From Sanderia malayensis (Eukaryota; Cnidaria; Scyphozoa; Semaeostomeae; Pelagiidae): a stretch of DNA of 64,000 bases. The stretch is taken from positions 2,108,001-2,172,000 of the forward strand of contig RQOL01000660.1 in the NCBI GenBank assembly GCA_013076295.1, written 5' to 3'. Below the pieces are notes generated by a model. That model made no database searches and was not told the origin of the DNA. It worked only from the letters and a program-made list of their open reading frames with translations. Both the position numbers and the translations under genes were made by a program. The stretch's first letter is position 1, and every line of letters starts with the position of its first letter. Shown piece by piece: positions 45,312 through 57,511 of the stretch.

Positions 45312-48300
45312 ACTTAAATTCATTATAATCATCATCATCATAATCGTCATTTTCATCATCTGAGGAGTCAGCAATATGTTTATTCATTTTTGCCAAAGTA
45401 TTTCTTAACATGCTTGCAGCAATATCTGAAAGGCCTGTTTCTTTTTTATCGTGAACTGTTTTATCAACTTTCTTCAATTTGACACCACTTCTTATGAACG
45501 ATAACATGTCGCTATTTAAGCTGCCAGTTTTACTCGAATTCGAGGCGTCAGTTGGTCTTGCTTTCGCTGAGTCAGCATCAGAACCTTTCCTTAAATTCTG
45601 CCTTGCTGATATTATGGTGTTGAGGTCGAGCATTCTGCTTTCTGTCGCTTGTTTTCTATTAGGTGCACTCTGTTTGACAAATTTTCTGGTGCTCTTAGTA
45701 TTCACGGCGTTTGGCCCTGATAATGGTGCTGTCTTCGATGCAGACGGAGCAGCAGGAAAAGGCGGAGGTGGAGGAGCAGAAAGAGAAGGCGGAGGCGGTG
45801 GTGGTGGCGGTGGAGGAGGAGTAGGGAGAAGTTGAGTTGACTGGGAATTTTGTAAAGCCTGGACTCCATTCCCTGCAGAATCAGTGCCCTGCCCAGTATC
45901 TCCCTCGTTTGATGTGCGTTGACTTGCTGAACCAGGCCTACTTTTTGTTTTGTTGTCTTTTTGTCCTTTAGTCGTAGCGTCTGCACATTCACCTCGTTGG
46001 GACGAAGAACTGCCGCTTCGCGTTCGACGAACGGGCGGTAAATATCTCGGCGGGCGTTTAATAACCGGATCTGGATATTTCTGGGGAAAACGATGAAAAT
46101 CAAAATTGTACAAACATCAAATATACAAACGAGAACAATCTCAAAAGGCCTTAGACTAACAATTTCTATCTGAAGTAAACAGTAAACAAATCAACAAGTA
46201 ATAACAAAGTGTCATAATGTAAAAGAGTTATACCTTTTTAAACTGCTTTAACCGATCAATTGTCTTTTGTCTCATTCCTTGAATAAATTCTTGTTTACTT
46301 TCCAATTCTTCCTTAACCTTGTCTCGTTTCTGTTGAGATATTAAGACACATGTAACCAATGGAACATTTGTTAAGATATCTAAGATGGGATATGTTTCTG
46401 GCTGGATACGGTTTCGAGGAGAAAACTACAAACCTTTTGAATTTTATGATGCAAGTTGAAAGTATCTTCCATCGATTGTTTGGCACTTATTTTCGTTTTC
46501 CTAGCTTCTTCGCACTGTCTCTACACATCAAAGAATATTCAAGAATATTCAACATGAATAATTTGCAAGCACAGCCGCCACAGAAAGGAGAGGTTAGTTT
46601 CGTTTTGTTTTGCTATTTTTACCTTTTTATTTCGCAACCATGCTCTTTTTCTGAACAGTCGATGTAGTTTCTTTTTCAATTCGTTTCTTAAACCCCAATT
46701 CTCATCTTTTTCTATTTCTTTTGATTTGTTATCTGTTGTCGTTTCTTCATCTTCACATTCTTCCGGTTGTTCTTCGTATGCTTCAAAAAAATCATCCTGA
46801 TCTTCATCGTCGTCTTTCTTTATTTCATTCAACTTCATTCTAAATAGTTTTTCTTCTTCTTCGATAATTTTCAACTCGAAATTTAAGATTTCGATTTGTT
46901 TTTCAAAGAATTTCTTTTCGATTTTTTCAATCTTGAGCTCAAAGTTTTCGTTCTCCTCCAAACCAGCAATCGTTTTGGCAATTTTGGCTCTTTCAGTGAG
47001 AAGCTTACTTTTTTGTAGACGATAAAATTGAACTGTAAGACTTAGAACGTCTGCTTTCTTCTTTCGTAACCTCAACTGGGCTTTAGAGAAAAATTCAAAA
47101 GTAATGTCAGTCTAGTGCAGATACACTTTGCAAACAAAAGAGCAACTAAATAATTGATCTCATAAAAGAATGAATTCGAAATTGCAATCAAAAGGAAATT
47201 CTTCACCAACCTGGTGAAGTTGCAAAATTGTCTTTTTGAAACCTCATTTCATCATCAATCATACGATCTCGGCAATTTGTTAAGTACATGAGTGAATTTT
47301 CGAAAAATTGAATTTGCAGATCAAGAAGATTTTCTTCATTTTCCACAAGCTGGGTTTTCCAATTCAAGCATTCATCGAACAATTTGTTGTTTTCGTCTTC
47401 AGTTAAACTTGTTCTTTCTAATGCAATTGTTTTTCTTTTCAACTCCTGGTGGGCCACTTCTCTGCAACAAAATCAATCACAATACAATTAATTAAAAGTA
47501 ATTAAGTAAGCAATATTGGTTTGTTAACACAGGCTGGGGTATTAACAGCTATAAAACTGATGTGGGGCTGTGGCTTGTACCCCCAATAAATAGTGTTGAA
47601 AGGCGATCGAAGATACTCATTTACCAACCTCGAAGGATGGAGAGCTCAGTTGGCTCACGGCTTGTGGTTTGTGTCTCTGCTAGTAGATTCAAGACCATGA
47701 AGGCCACCCATTAAGGATACAGAAACCCAGTGCCTTAACCACTAAGCTACACCATCATATAAGTGTGAATTTCTAGCAGTTGTAATACATAGTATCAAAA
47801 ATCAGAGACAAACCTCATATCGAGAAACGGTTGCCTGTCAAAATTATAGAGAATAGCTTCAGCAAGGTCTAATTTATCTTGGGCTTCATCTTCAATTTCA
47901 TACAAACTGACCATGTCATGAATGTTAATAGAACCATCTCTCAACATCAAAACTTCATCTAAAACATTTAATGTAGGTCAATGCACAAATAACTTGATAA
48001 ATTTACATTTTTTGCAGGATGGGATTACTGAAAGGATCGCAAGCTTCAAGATGGCTAAAGTCACAGGTATGCATTTTGACTTGTTAGAATGCAGGAAGTT
48101 AGTTTTGTACTCATTAACAAAAGAGCTGAAGATTTAATTAGACAAAGGAAACATTGTGACTCTAACATAAAAGAGTAGCGTTGGTGACAATATCATAATA
48201 TCCTAAAATTGATAAATACTTAGGAAGTCTTTTGCATCCTTGACAGTTTCAGAATATGCTTTTCTATTCAATTCACTCAAATTTTCCAAATATTCTTCCT

Positions 48301-49154
48301 CTGTGACAGTTTCTTGTTGAAAGAAACTCTCCAAAAATATCTTTTTTCCAAGAATGCAAACTACCTTTTGCAAATATTCAATCATGCTGGCTTCAAAATT
48401 ACACGGAATGTACACAGAACTGACAAAGCTCCAAATGCCTAAAAAATTTTGAATAAATGGATAAATGATGTTCCAGAGATGCTGGTTACATTGCACTGAG
48501 ACATAAATAGCATAAGGGTACAAGGCAGTAGAATAAAGGCACCTTGTAAATATATGATAGAAGACAATGACATAAAAGCGAAGGAGGGTCACGTGTTTCC
48601 CCCATTTTTCTGCTAATCATGAAGCATGCCCCTTTTATGAAGAAAAATGTTCACCCTCTTTATCATGGTGCTGGTGGTACGCCCACTTTTTGGTAGAGTT
48701 CTTCACCCCTGATAGAGATTAACACAATAAGAAACCTTGGTTGGATCTAGCTACCTTTTGGCAGTCTTGGAAGTTCTGGTAACAATCCCTGAAGCGAAGG
48801 GAACATTGAACTTGTTTGCTCATGAATACTAAGAAGTTTTTCAACTGACAGTTCAGAAATATATTCCTCCTGATAAGTTGCAGCATTATCATCACTCTTG
48901 GAGTTAAACCCATCATTTTGCAATCTTTTACACGATATTTCAATAACGTTTATATCATCGATCCATCGAATCGATAAATCCCATCCTTGTTGATCAAATA
49001 TTTGGTAATTTTCTGAAAGTTTTTCTTCTGACAGATTTGAGTCTGATCCAAATGATGTTGGTGGCAAATTATCACTGGCGATTGTGAATGGAAAGTCTTT
49101 AATTGCAACCCAGTCTTCACTTACAGCTGGACTGTACATGATTGGAGTAGACAT
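45310..49154 (-). CDS. WHAMM/JMY-type actin nucleation-promoting factor
   Basis: A predicted 808-residue protein. Minus-strand exons: 49154-48755, 48438-48220, 47958-47814, 47461-47211, 47080-46623, 46520-46434, 46329-46234 and 46080-45310 (TAA). The N-terminal region (about 1-250) is acidic and corresponds in position to the WHAMM/JMY N-terminal domain. Residues about 255-550 are a long coiled coil (for example KIEKIEKKFFEKQIEILNF). Then come a polyproline tract (about 639-660, P11 and P5 runs), two WH2-like actin-binding motifs (LDLNTIISARQNLRK, about 703; SDMLSFIRSGVKLKKV, about 742) and a central/acidic Arp2/3-binding tail (about 770-808). The protein would link membranes or microtubules to branched actin assembly. 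Length matches human WHAMM better than JMY. The acidic tail ends DDDDYNEFK with no tryptophan, unlike most Arp2/3 activators. Divergent from TIMM44. Confidence 0.9.
47637..47752. mobile_element. tRNA-like SINE remnant, promoter boxes on both strands
   Basis: On the minus strand TAGCTTAGTGG (box A-like, about 47740-47749) and GGTCTTGAATC (box B-like, 47685-47695) have tRNA-like spacing. On the plus strand GAGCTCAGTTGG (47641 onward) is also box A-like and shares the same near-palindromic box B. No full cloverleaf can be folded by eye. Intronic in the WHAMM/JMY gene. Confidence 0.5.
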
Positions 49155-49352
49155 GTTTAAGTTATAGTTCACAAAAACATATGAATGACAATGTTTGGCA
49201 ATCTTTTGGCATGCAGAATTATTATTTTTGCAACCATCAATGTTATGATTTGTTCAGGTTCAGCAAATTAAAAATGACGTAATGCTGTGAAATCGTCATG
49301 GCGAGGCTGAAGTAACCTCGTATTCATTTGCATGCTGCATGTTGCAATAAAA
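49155..49352. promoter_or_regulatory. Bidirectional promoter, WHAMM/JMY and TIMM44
   Basis: Only 198 bp separate the two divergent start codons. It contains a CATGGCGAGG-type CpG patch and two ATTTGCATGC/TGCATG motifs near the TIMM44 start. Both transcripts must start here or nearby. Confidence 0.7.
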
Positions 49353-52300
49353 ATGGCGCAGGTAAGTTACAAATTTTCTTTCCTTGACACTGTCAATTTC
49401 AGTCAAGCAGTGGATAAGACTGCATGAAATTACCCTATTCTGCGTTAAGAGATACATCTAATAGTAATGATGATTATGAAAAATGATGGTAGCAAATGTC
49501 GAAAGAATAGTCCAACCAGGCATTTATGCCGACATGCCATGCTGCCTAGGCCTCTTACAATTACAACCCTTGCTTTTGGTTTTTGGACACACTTAAGACA
49601 CTAAGAGTTGATAAAAAATGTTGAATAAAATTTATTTTCTTACAGGTTAGGTGGATTTCATCTCTTAGATCTTCAAATTCAATTCAAACATGTTTCAAAA
49701 GAATCACACCAACAAATCATCATATTTTACAACAAAATCAAAATCAAATTCTCATTTTGTCATCGAGTCAGGTATGGTACCAATGATTCACCGAACCTAC
49801 TATTTGCTTCGGGTTAAATCATAAATTACAGCAAATCCATAAATAAACAACAGAAGTTTCCACCCTGGTCATTTTAGACATATATTCTTTCTTTTCCCTG
49901 ATTACTTGTACTCTGTGTACATGCACTGTTGCTTTGCTGCTCTGTACCATTGCTTTATTGGATGATTTAGCAAGTCTATTGTTGCTATCATTGTTTATCC
50001 TTTTACCAAAGGTGAGGTGGTACCAGAAGCCACCAGAGCAGCCTGGACTTTTAAAAAGATTTATTGATAATATAAGGGAAGGAATCAGCAGAGATAAAGC
50101 GTTACAAGTATGCTCATTTACTACTGTTTTCTTATTTCAGCAGTTAATAATTCAATTTTGCAATCAATTTAAATAAGTTGATTACTTAGCTTGAATGCTG
50201 CAATGTGCGAAGCATTTCTTCTGTTTGATTCTGATCTGCTTTCACAAGTTATCGTTGTTTTCCTCGTGTATTTCAAACCATGTTAACTGAAACATACTGA
50301 AACCAAAATTTTTTAATCATGAAATACAATGAAATACCAAATAGATTGTTGATGTAATGAAGTATTTGTTTTTTAATAGGAAAATTTAAAGAAGTTTCAA
50401 GATGAGGCAAAAAAATACGAGGAGTCGGAAGCCCTCAAAAGTGCAAAGCAGAGAATGTCACTAATGGGAAAAATCAAGGTCACTTTTAAATTCATAATTT
50501 TCAAACTATTTTATTTTAGACAAGTTTGGGTTGAAACTGACTTATTATTTCAGAATTGAAGTTTAAAGGGAATAATTTTGAAATTTGTCTCAGCTACTTC
50601 AAATTTTTATCTCAAGTCCTGATTAAGGAACATATTCTGTTGATTTTTTGTAGGATAATGTGAAACCATATTCCGAAAAGATTTCAGAAAGTATTAGATC
50701 ATCATCGAAAACAATGTCATCAACCATGGGAAAAGTAAAAAAATTTGGCATTTTTCCTCTTTTTCTTCAAAGTATTCTATTTATGAATTTTTGAGCATTT
50801 ACAAGTTTGTCATTGTAAAATCTGTGTGTATTTTATTCAGGTTTACGATGATGCCAAAGAAAGTGATGTTTTTAAGAAAAGTCGTGAAATTTCAGAAGAG
50901 GTTTGTAATTATTCCTGGCAATTATTTATTTAACTTTTTGTGATATTTTTGTGTCATCTAAATTGCTCTAGGATTTTCTACACACTAATTATTTTTTTTT
51001 CTTCACTCTGGATTTTTTCATACTTTATTGCATGGATTTTTGTTTATCCATTGTAAGATTTCCTTTTGTTTTTTTTTTGTTTGTGACTTTATTTTAAATC
51101 GAAGCATTTTCGCTTTCTGGGAAGAGTTTCCAACATTTGTTGATTATTGAGCATATTTTTTCTTACCTTTTTCCAGCTTGGTAAATCAGCTAAGGATGCT
51201 GCAGAGAAACTTGCAAAACAAAGTGAAGAAATTGAAAAGACAGATGCATTTAAAACTGCATCAAAGGTAAATAGCAGACTTTTTTGTTGTTTTTATTTTT
51301 ATGCAGTAATTTCACACCAATAAGGTATAATTAACTATGATTATAAGAGTGTTGACTTCAAATGTCACCTATTCCATTTACTACTTTTGTCATAGGCTTA
51401 TAAAACAGTAGAAAAAGAACTATTTGAAGAGATAAAGGAAGCATCAAAACCCTACCAAAGACCAGGTTAGATTTTCTAAACTTCTCGAACTTTTTACAAA
51501 CAGTTAAAATTCATAATGTTTTGCCAGCATGGAGTGAGCATCTTCGATTGTTGCTTGTAATTAACCTAAATTTGATTGGAAATTGCCCTTTTTTGTTTAA
51601 TAAGCCTAATTAAGTTGTTTTTATATAGAGGTGTTGAGAAAGCGGACCTTGGATGGAGTACCAACCGAGGAAGAGAAGAGTGACAAAGAATTCGATCCAA
51701 ATACGTATGCCATACTTATATAGTTTGTTGATAAGAATTTATGCAGTTGAGTTTTGATATTTTAAGATCTGCTTCACTAAAGTTCTGCGACGCTGTCAGG
51801 AATTTGAACGGGGTTCGAAATTCGAATGCAAGCTTTACACAAAAATATTTAAAGACCCATTGTCAACCAACAAAGCAGACCCCATAAGTATGGAGCCTTC
51901 TTCTTGTTTATCAACAAAGCGCCTACGTAGTTTTACTTGAATTTCTGGGTCAGAAATTAAAAATCGCGCAGTTACTTGGCTGTAACATTGAAAACTAAAC
52001 AGTGAACAGTGAACAGTCAAGTAACATTGAAAACTAAACTTTCCAAGTCTTTGTCGTTTATTTTGATTTTAATTTATTCCTTGTCTTTGTTTGATTGTTT
52101 TTGTTCTTGTAATTTGTGACAAAAGTGTCTGTCTCATGGCGGCTAATTTGTTACTTGGCTGTCCCCGAGGAAACCACGTTTGTTTGTTTGGTGTTTTTGC
52201 AATTGCAAGTAACCTTTCAAGAAAAAACCATTTATCTGCTATGCATTGCCAGTCAATCGAAATGTCAAATATTGAATACAAAGAAGATATTATCGTGTCA

Positions 52301-55300
52301 TAGGATCATAAATCTAAATAGGAATAATCCTAAACCAAGAAGGGCTAGGCTATAGAGTAGGCCGTAAATATGCCTAAGTGGTAATAATAATTTAATTGCG
52401 CTGTCAAGTTTACCATATTTTGAAGAAGTGAATCTTGATCACTAACAGTGGCTTCAGAGCTTGCATCAGTCGAATCCATAACTGTCATATCGTTTGTATC
52501 AGTCATTACGCTTTTTACAATGACGGTCGCAAAATTGGTTCATCAGTCTCACTGCTCTCTTCACAAGCAAAATGGCGAACGAATCCCAAACACTAACCAT
52601 GTGGAAACATTGACTCTGTTTGTAACTGCACGACTTTTATTTTCTGACACAGAACAGAGCTACCAACAGAGCTTATGTTTCCAAATGGTGAGTGTTAAGG
52701 ATTCGTGCGCCATTTCGTTGGTGACAGCAAAGTAGCTGCGCGATTTTTAATTTCTGACCCAGAAATTCATGTAACTACGTAGGCGCTTTGTTGATAAACA
52801 AGAGGAAGGCTCCATACTTATGGAGTCTGCTTTGTTGGTTGACAATGGGTCTTTAAAACAAAGTTTCTTATGAAGCAGACAGTAAGCATTTTTTAGGCGT
52901 AGCTATATCTTGAAAGAATTTATACTTGATAAAATTTTATGTTTCCAAAGAGGCTGAAAATGTTCCATGCTTATGATATGCAATTATTCAAAATCTTTGC
53001 TCTTTTCAAACTGAAGATCTCAGAAAACTTATTATTTTCATAGATGCAATCGTTCATTTTCAGTTAATTTAGTTGTTATCTTGAACTCCTACGGGAAATG
53101 AAGTGTTAGTCAATATATCGAGATTTCGAAATATCCGAAGCTACTTGTTGATTTTCCATTTGTTTGAAATGGCGAGGTGTTTTAAACAGTCAGTATTTGA
53201 GATTGCGAAAGTCAGTCAACTGTATACCGTATTTCCTCGATTAAACGCCCCGGGGCGTTTATTAATCTCGGCACTTTTTGAGGGGGCGCCTAATCGAGGG
53301 GGGCCATTATTCGAGGGGGGGTGTTTATTAGAAAGTACAAGATCACAGGCTCTGTCATTGGGTCCAAAGAAAATGGTTTAGTTGAGCCTTGCCTTATCGC
53401 GCAACAGCGTAGAAAATGAAAGTCGCCATGGTTTTGCACAAAGAGGGGGCGTTTAATCGAGGGGGGGCGTTTATTGCAAAAGCTGGCAACATAAGGGGGC
53501 GTTTATTCGAGGGGGGCTTTTAATCGAGGGGGGCGTTTAATCGAGGAAATACGGTATGTTGAGATTTTTATTTGTGGAATAAACCGCACTCCTGACGGTG
53601 TTCTGGATATTTTACAGAGATGCAACTGGTATGGTGCTGCATGCTGAATCAAAATGGTCACAACAATGGAAGGATTTCAAAGATAATAATGCCGTAGTCA
53701 ATGGTAGGGTGGCCAACGCTTTCGCTTTTACAAACATCCACTGATTGTGCCATTGATTCTGTTTCGCTTTAACGTTTTTAAGTCGCGAGTTAAAACACTT
53801 TTAAATTACGTTAAATTCGCCTTCCTTTGTTCATTCATTGTGAATAGAAGTAACTCGTAAGTTCAATTGAGTTGCCGTAATGCTTCGATTAAACGCCCCC
53901 TTCTTTTAAACGCCCCCTGGAATAAAGGCCCCCTAAAATATCACAAAATTTAATAAACGCCCCGGGCATTTAATCGAAGCATTTTACGGTACTTCTATTA
54001 ACTACGATTCATTAGCCCTGATTTGTGTCAATGCAGCTAATTATTTGATAATTTTTCACGTAATTTGTACATTCATTTGTCTGTGTTTCTTTTGACTATT
54101 TACACTATTTTTCTATGCACTTTATGATTGATAATTGGTTAAGTGTTCAACCCAAATATATAATTTACCAATTTGCTTTGCAGGTCTCTTTTCTCTGAAG
54201 ATGAAATATGACGAAAGTGATAACATTATGATTCGAGCAACTCGAGTTGTAACCGACAAATTTGCTGATGTATTTAGTAAGTAATTGCTCAAATATTTTT
54301 ATTTTATTGTATCTGTACACTACAGTATACTATAATACCCTGTTGTATTGTTTAGTACACTATAGCACAGTATGGTATTGTATATATATTGCTCATAATG
54401 ACATGGAATTTAATTATTTTCTGCTGGTCTTTTACAGGAGATGTATTTTCCCAATCTGAAATGGCAGCCACTTTAGCAGAAATAGCCAAGATTGATCCTA
54501 ATTTTAACAAAGATAAGTTTTTAAAAGAATGTGAACGCGAGATTATCCCAACAGTTTTAGAGGTAAAATTAAATTTTGTACACATACACATTTTGCATTG
54601 CACACTAAGCCCTTTATGCTCCAGTTACATAAGGTCGTTTGATGTCCTGAATTATCCCAAATATCTCTATTAGAGAAACACTTTAGCTGGCAGCAATTTG
54701 ATGTCCACGTTTGCCAATTTGTGTTGCTCTTGTACTGAACTCGTGAAATTGACAGCTGAGTTTAAAATCAACTTGGTTTTTACTCTTTATATATCGTTTC
54801 ATTTTAGTTTAAAATGATACCATTTTAACTAAAATTTACTGTTTTATTCATTATTTTTACAGGCTTTTATAAGAGGTGAATTAGACGTTTTAAAAGATTG
54901 GTGTCACGAAGGTGTAAGTGCATTTGCTTATTACTTGTTAACTTCTCAAAATAAAGAGCTGTTTCAATGTTAACCTGGGATCATTTTTACCTTTTTCAGT
55001 TCTTTGCTAGCTCAAGGCCCTTTTAAAATGAATGGCTTATTTTTCAGGCATTTAATGTTTTATCAGAACAAATCAAACATAATAAATCGATAGGAAAAAA
55101 GATCGATTCGAAAATTCTTGATATCAGAGACGTAGATGTAAGTATTTGTAAAGATTGACACAGTAGTAACCATAATATTGAATCACGTTTGACTGTAGTA
55201 ACCATAATATCGTCCAATGCCGAGTTGTAACATATAGAGACTCCTAGCATAGCAAACTAAACTTTTGATCCGTTGAATTATTTCTGGACAGTAGATTTCA

Positions 55301-55801
55301 GCCGTGGCTTTGAATTTCAGTGTTTATCAACACACAACTCTACGTTCATCCCCGTTTTCTTTGCAGTTGGCTTTGGCAAAAATAATGGAACAAGGGCCCG
55401 TTTTAATAATGACATTTGTGGCACAACAAACCGTGGTAGTGCGAAATTCAGCTGGTGGAATTATCGAAGGAAAAGAGGTTTGTTTTCCCTACTTTTCTTC
55501 TTGGCTGGCTACTTTCCTTTCCTTCATCATTTCTTCTCCTTTCTACCTTGTTTATTATCGATTGCTGTGTAAATTCTGAGTAGCAAGGGATTTAATTTCC
55601 TTCATAAAGATTTGAGATGGATTTCCAACTTTTATGTTTGTAAACTTGATGATAATAACTGCGTTGTCTCTTATCATGCAGGATAATATTGAAAATGTTC
55701 ACTACATCTGGGCGATGTGCAGAGATCAGACAATCTACGACCCACGTCAAGCCTGGAGAGTATTGGAATTTGGTATTCAACAATCAACACCATGGGTTTA
55801 A
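49353..55801 (+). CDS. TIMM44: Mitochondrial import motor subunit TIM44
   Basis: A predicted 460-residue matrix protein that anchors mtHsp70 to the TIM23 channel. Exons: 49353-49361, 49646-49771, 50012-50107, 50380-50478, 50654-50734, 50841-50900, 51177-51266, 51396-51465, 51629-51704, 53618-53703, 54184-54276, 54438-54562, 54863-54913, 55048-55137, 55367-55477 and 55682-55801 (TAA). The N-terminus is Arg/Ser-rich without acidic residues (MAQVRWISSLRSSN...), a matrix presequence. A charged helical region follows (KYEESEALKSAKQRM), then the conserved C-terminal Tim44 domain (about 265-460) with MKYDESDNIMIRATRVVTDK, FLKECEREIIPTVLEA, GELDVLKDWC and IMEQGPVLIMTF. Length matches human TIMM44 (about 450). 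The donor at 54913 was chosen because the other nearby GT gives a stop. Intron 9 is enlarged by foldback elements. Confidence 0.95.
51848..52857. mobile_element. 1-kb foldback transposon with about 125-bp inverted termini
   Basis: 51848-51975 is reverse-complementary to 52732-52857 with few mismatches (shared CGCCTACGTAG, TTTCTGGGTCAGAAATT and ATAAGTATGGAG blocks). TTAA occurs at both outer edges (TTAAAGACCC and GGGTCTTTAA), so a TTAA-type target is possible. The interior has no transposase. It contains a second inverted pair, 52573-52610 with 52676-52713, and a short direct duplication of TAACATTGAAAACTAAAC at about 51982 and 52023. In TIMM44 intron 9. Confidence 0.8.
53227..53554. mobile_element. 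MITE built from GGGGCGTTTAATCGAGG units
   Basis: Ends are an almost perfect 26-bp inverted repeat (CCGTATTTCCTCGATTAAAC ... GTTTAATCGAGGAAATACGG), flanked by TA. The interior repeats GAGGGGGGCGTTTATT-type units several times. In TIMM44 intron 9. Confidence 0.8.
53872..53994. mobile_element. Related MITE with GCTTCGATTAAACGCCCC termini
   Basis: Inverted ends (CCGTAATGCTTCGATTAAAC against TTTAATCGAAGCATTTTACG). Same ACGCCCC vocabulary as the element at 53227 but different terminal sequence. In TIMM44 intron 10, just after the short exon. Confidence 0.75.
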
Positions 55802-55827
55802 TTTGCTCTTTTCTCGTGTGACCATCC

Positions 55828-55946
55828 AGCCACATTCACTGCGCAGATTTATTTCGCGTAGTGAATGTGGCTGCTTATATTTTCGCGTCTCCGTGAAAGT
55901 AACTGCTTTCGCGAAATATTCACCTTCTTTTGCGAATTACGGAGAC
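55828..55946. repeat. Double hairpin after TIMM44 stop
   Basis: AGCCACATTCACT (55828-55840) pairs perfectly with 55860-55872. GTCTCCGT (55888-55895) pairs with ACGGAGAC (55939-55946), with TTTCGCG/CGCGAAA pairs inside. Begins 27 bp past the TIMM44 stop codon. Confidence 0.7.
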
Positions 55947-57378
55947 AGTAACACTGAAGTCATGTTGCCCATCAAAACAATGTGCTGCTATACGGAATAT
56001 TATTCAACAAAATTGACAAATTTTAATTTTAATACTAGGTACCTGAAATATACTGTCCTTAGCATAGCATCATTAAGGAGTGTGTTAGCTATGAGTTATG
56101 GCCCCCAGAAATGATAGATATTTTTTTGTTGACATAGATTTAAAGCAGATTACAGCTTAGTCCTGAGTATTTCAATTTAATCGTTTATCTTTGATAAGTT
56201 GTGCCGGCCATAATAGTGTGCTATGTGACTCATCTTGAAGAATTATTTAAGCTTGTGGTGTTTTATGAGTTGGCTGAACAATTTTTTATGGCCTACTGAG
56301 TAAGCCTAGATACCAGATGACATTGATACTATGATTTTCATTCAATTCGAGACAATCTATTAAAGATTCAGTAAATTAAAGAGAGACCTGTGGGTGAAGT
56401 TTTTATTGAAGAGCTCTACACCGGTCGAGGCAATGTTCTTTTCTACAATTTTGGAGATGGTTCTTTTCTAAATGGTATGTTTTTTGGTTTTTATTACATT
56501 TATCAGTTTTACTGACTGAAATGAAATTCATTATTTCATGTTCAGTGAAATTGATTGGTCTGCTGAAAGTTGTTGTTGTTAACATTTTCACTTCCGTTTC
56601 ACCTCTCACTTGATTGACACTATTTAGTGCCCAGCTTACTTGCAATAAAAACGTTCTCTGCGCATTTCATCAGGCCTTTTCGTTTCATTCACTCGCCCTG
56701 GCTGGAGAAGACGCATGCATTTGGAATGATTATATGAGCTGGCAATTATTTAGGCCAATTTCATGGTTTGGGTCGATACATTTCATCTTCGAAGGTAAGG
56801 ATGTTTTACAATTGTGCCCTCTATTTCTTCTTAGCTTAGGCCTTTTTTGAATATTTGGTAAGCGAAAGCGATTCTCTTTGCAAGTTCTTCTATGGGCTGG
56901 TCTGCAGTTAAGATAAAAAGTTGACCTTTTGCCGAGGAAATCTAGGCCCTACTGATAGATTTCACCTTTAGTTTTTTCATTTTTCATCCATCTAATTGCT
57001 TTATTTCTTTCTAGGCCTTTTCATTCCTCGGATGTCCGATCATTCATCAAATTCGGAGAAGCTTGAAGAAATTCTTTGCCACAAAAGATAAGTTATTTAC
57101 TTTGCTGTTACCTTTGAGTTTCAAATATTTTTATGAGTTTATCTTTTATTGATAGTTTATTTTTCAAGAAAGCCTTCTAATTGTTTCTATCCTTTTTTCA
57201 GATGTCCGTTTATGAGGCCTTTCATCGGAGGAGCCGAACTACCGAATCGCTATGAAAGATAAGTAACTTATTTTGCTGTTATATACTTATTATTGATCTT
57301 TATTCTTGCACTTCGATTTCCAAATATTGTTTACATGTTACTTCATCTGTCTCATATATTTATTTTTCATTCCGCAGG

Positions 57379-57511
57379 GGGAAGAGTAAGGAAGGGAAGA
57401 CGTAGAAGACCCAAAGACCAGAAAAGAGGTGTGAGAAGAAGAGACAAGAAGAAGAAGAGACGAGAAGAAGAACAGAGGAAAGCGAAAGCTGGAGACATCG
57501 CAGCAAATTGA
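57379..57511 (+). CDS. Possible basic C-terminal exon (unassigned)
   Basis: After an acceptor-like TTCATTCCGCAG the frame reads GGRVRKGRRRRPKDQKRG and ends KAKAGDIAAN then a stop. The peptide is extremely Arg/Lys-rich, like heparin-binding tails or nucleolar signals. I could not join it to upstream exons with confidence: 56382-56476 (PVGEVFIEELYTGRGN frame) has a donor, but the pieces between contain stops. It may also be a chance reading of purine-rich DNA. Confidence 0.25.

Noticed and set aside
45479..45835. 118-residue plus-strand frame with poly-Gly
   Set aside because: Antisense shadow of the polyproline region of the WHAMM/JMY last exon.
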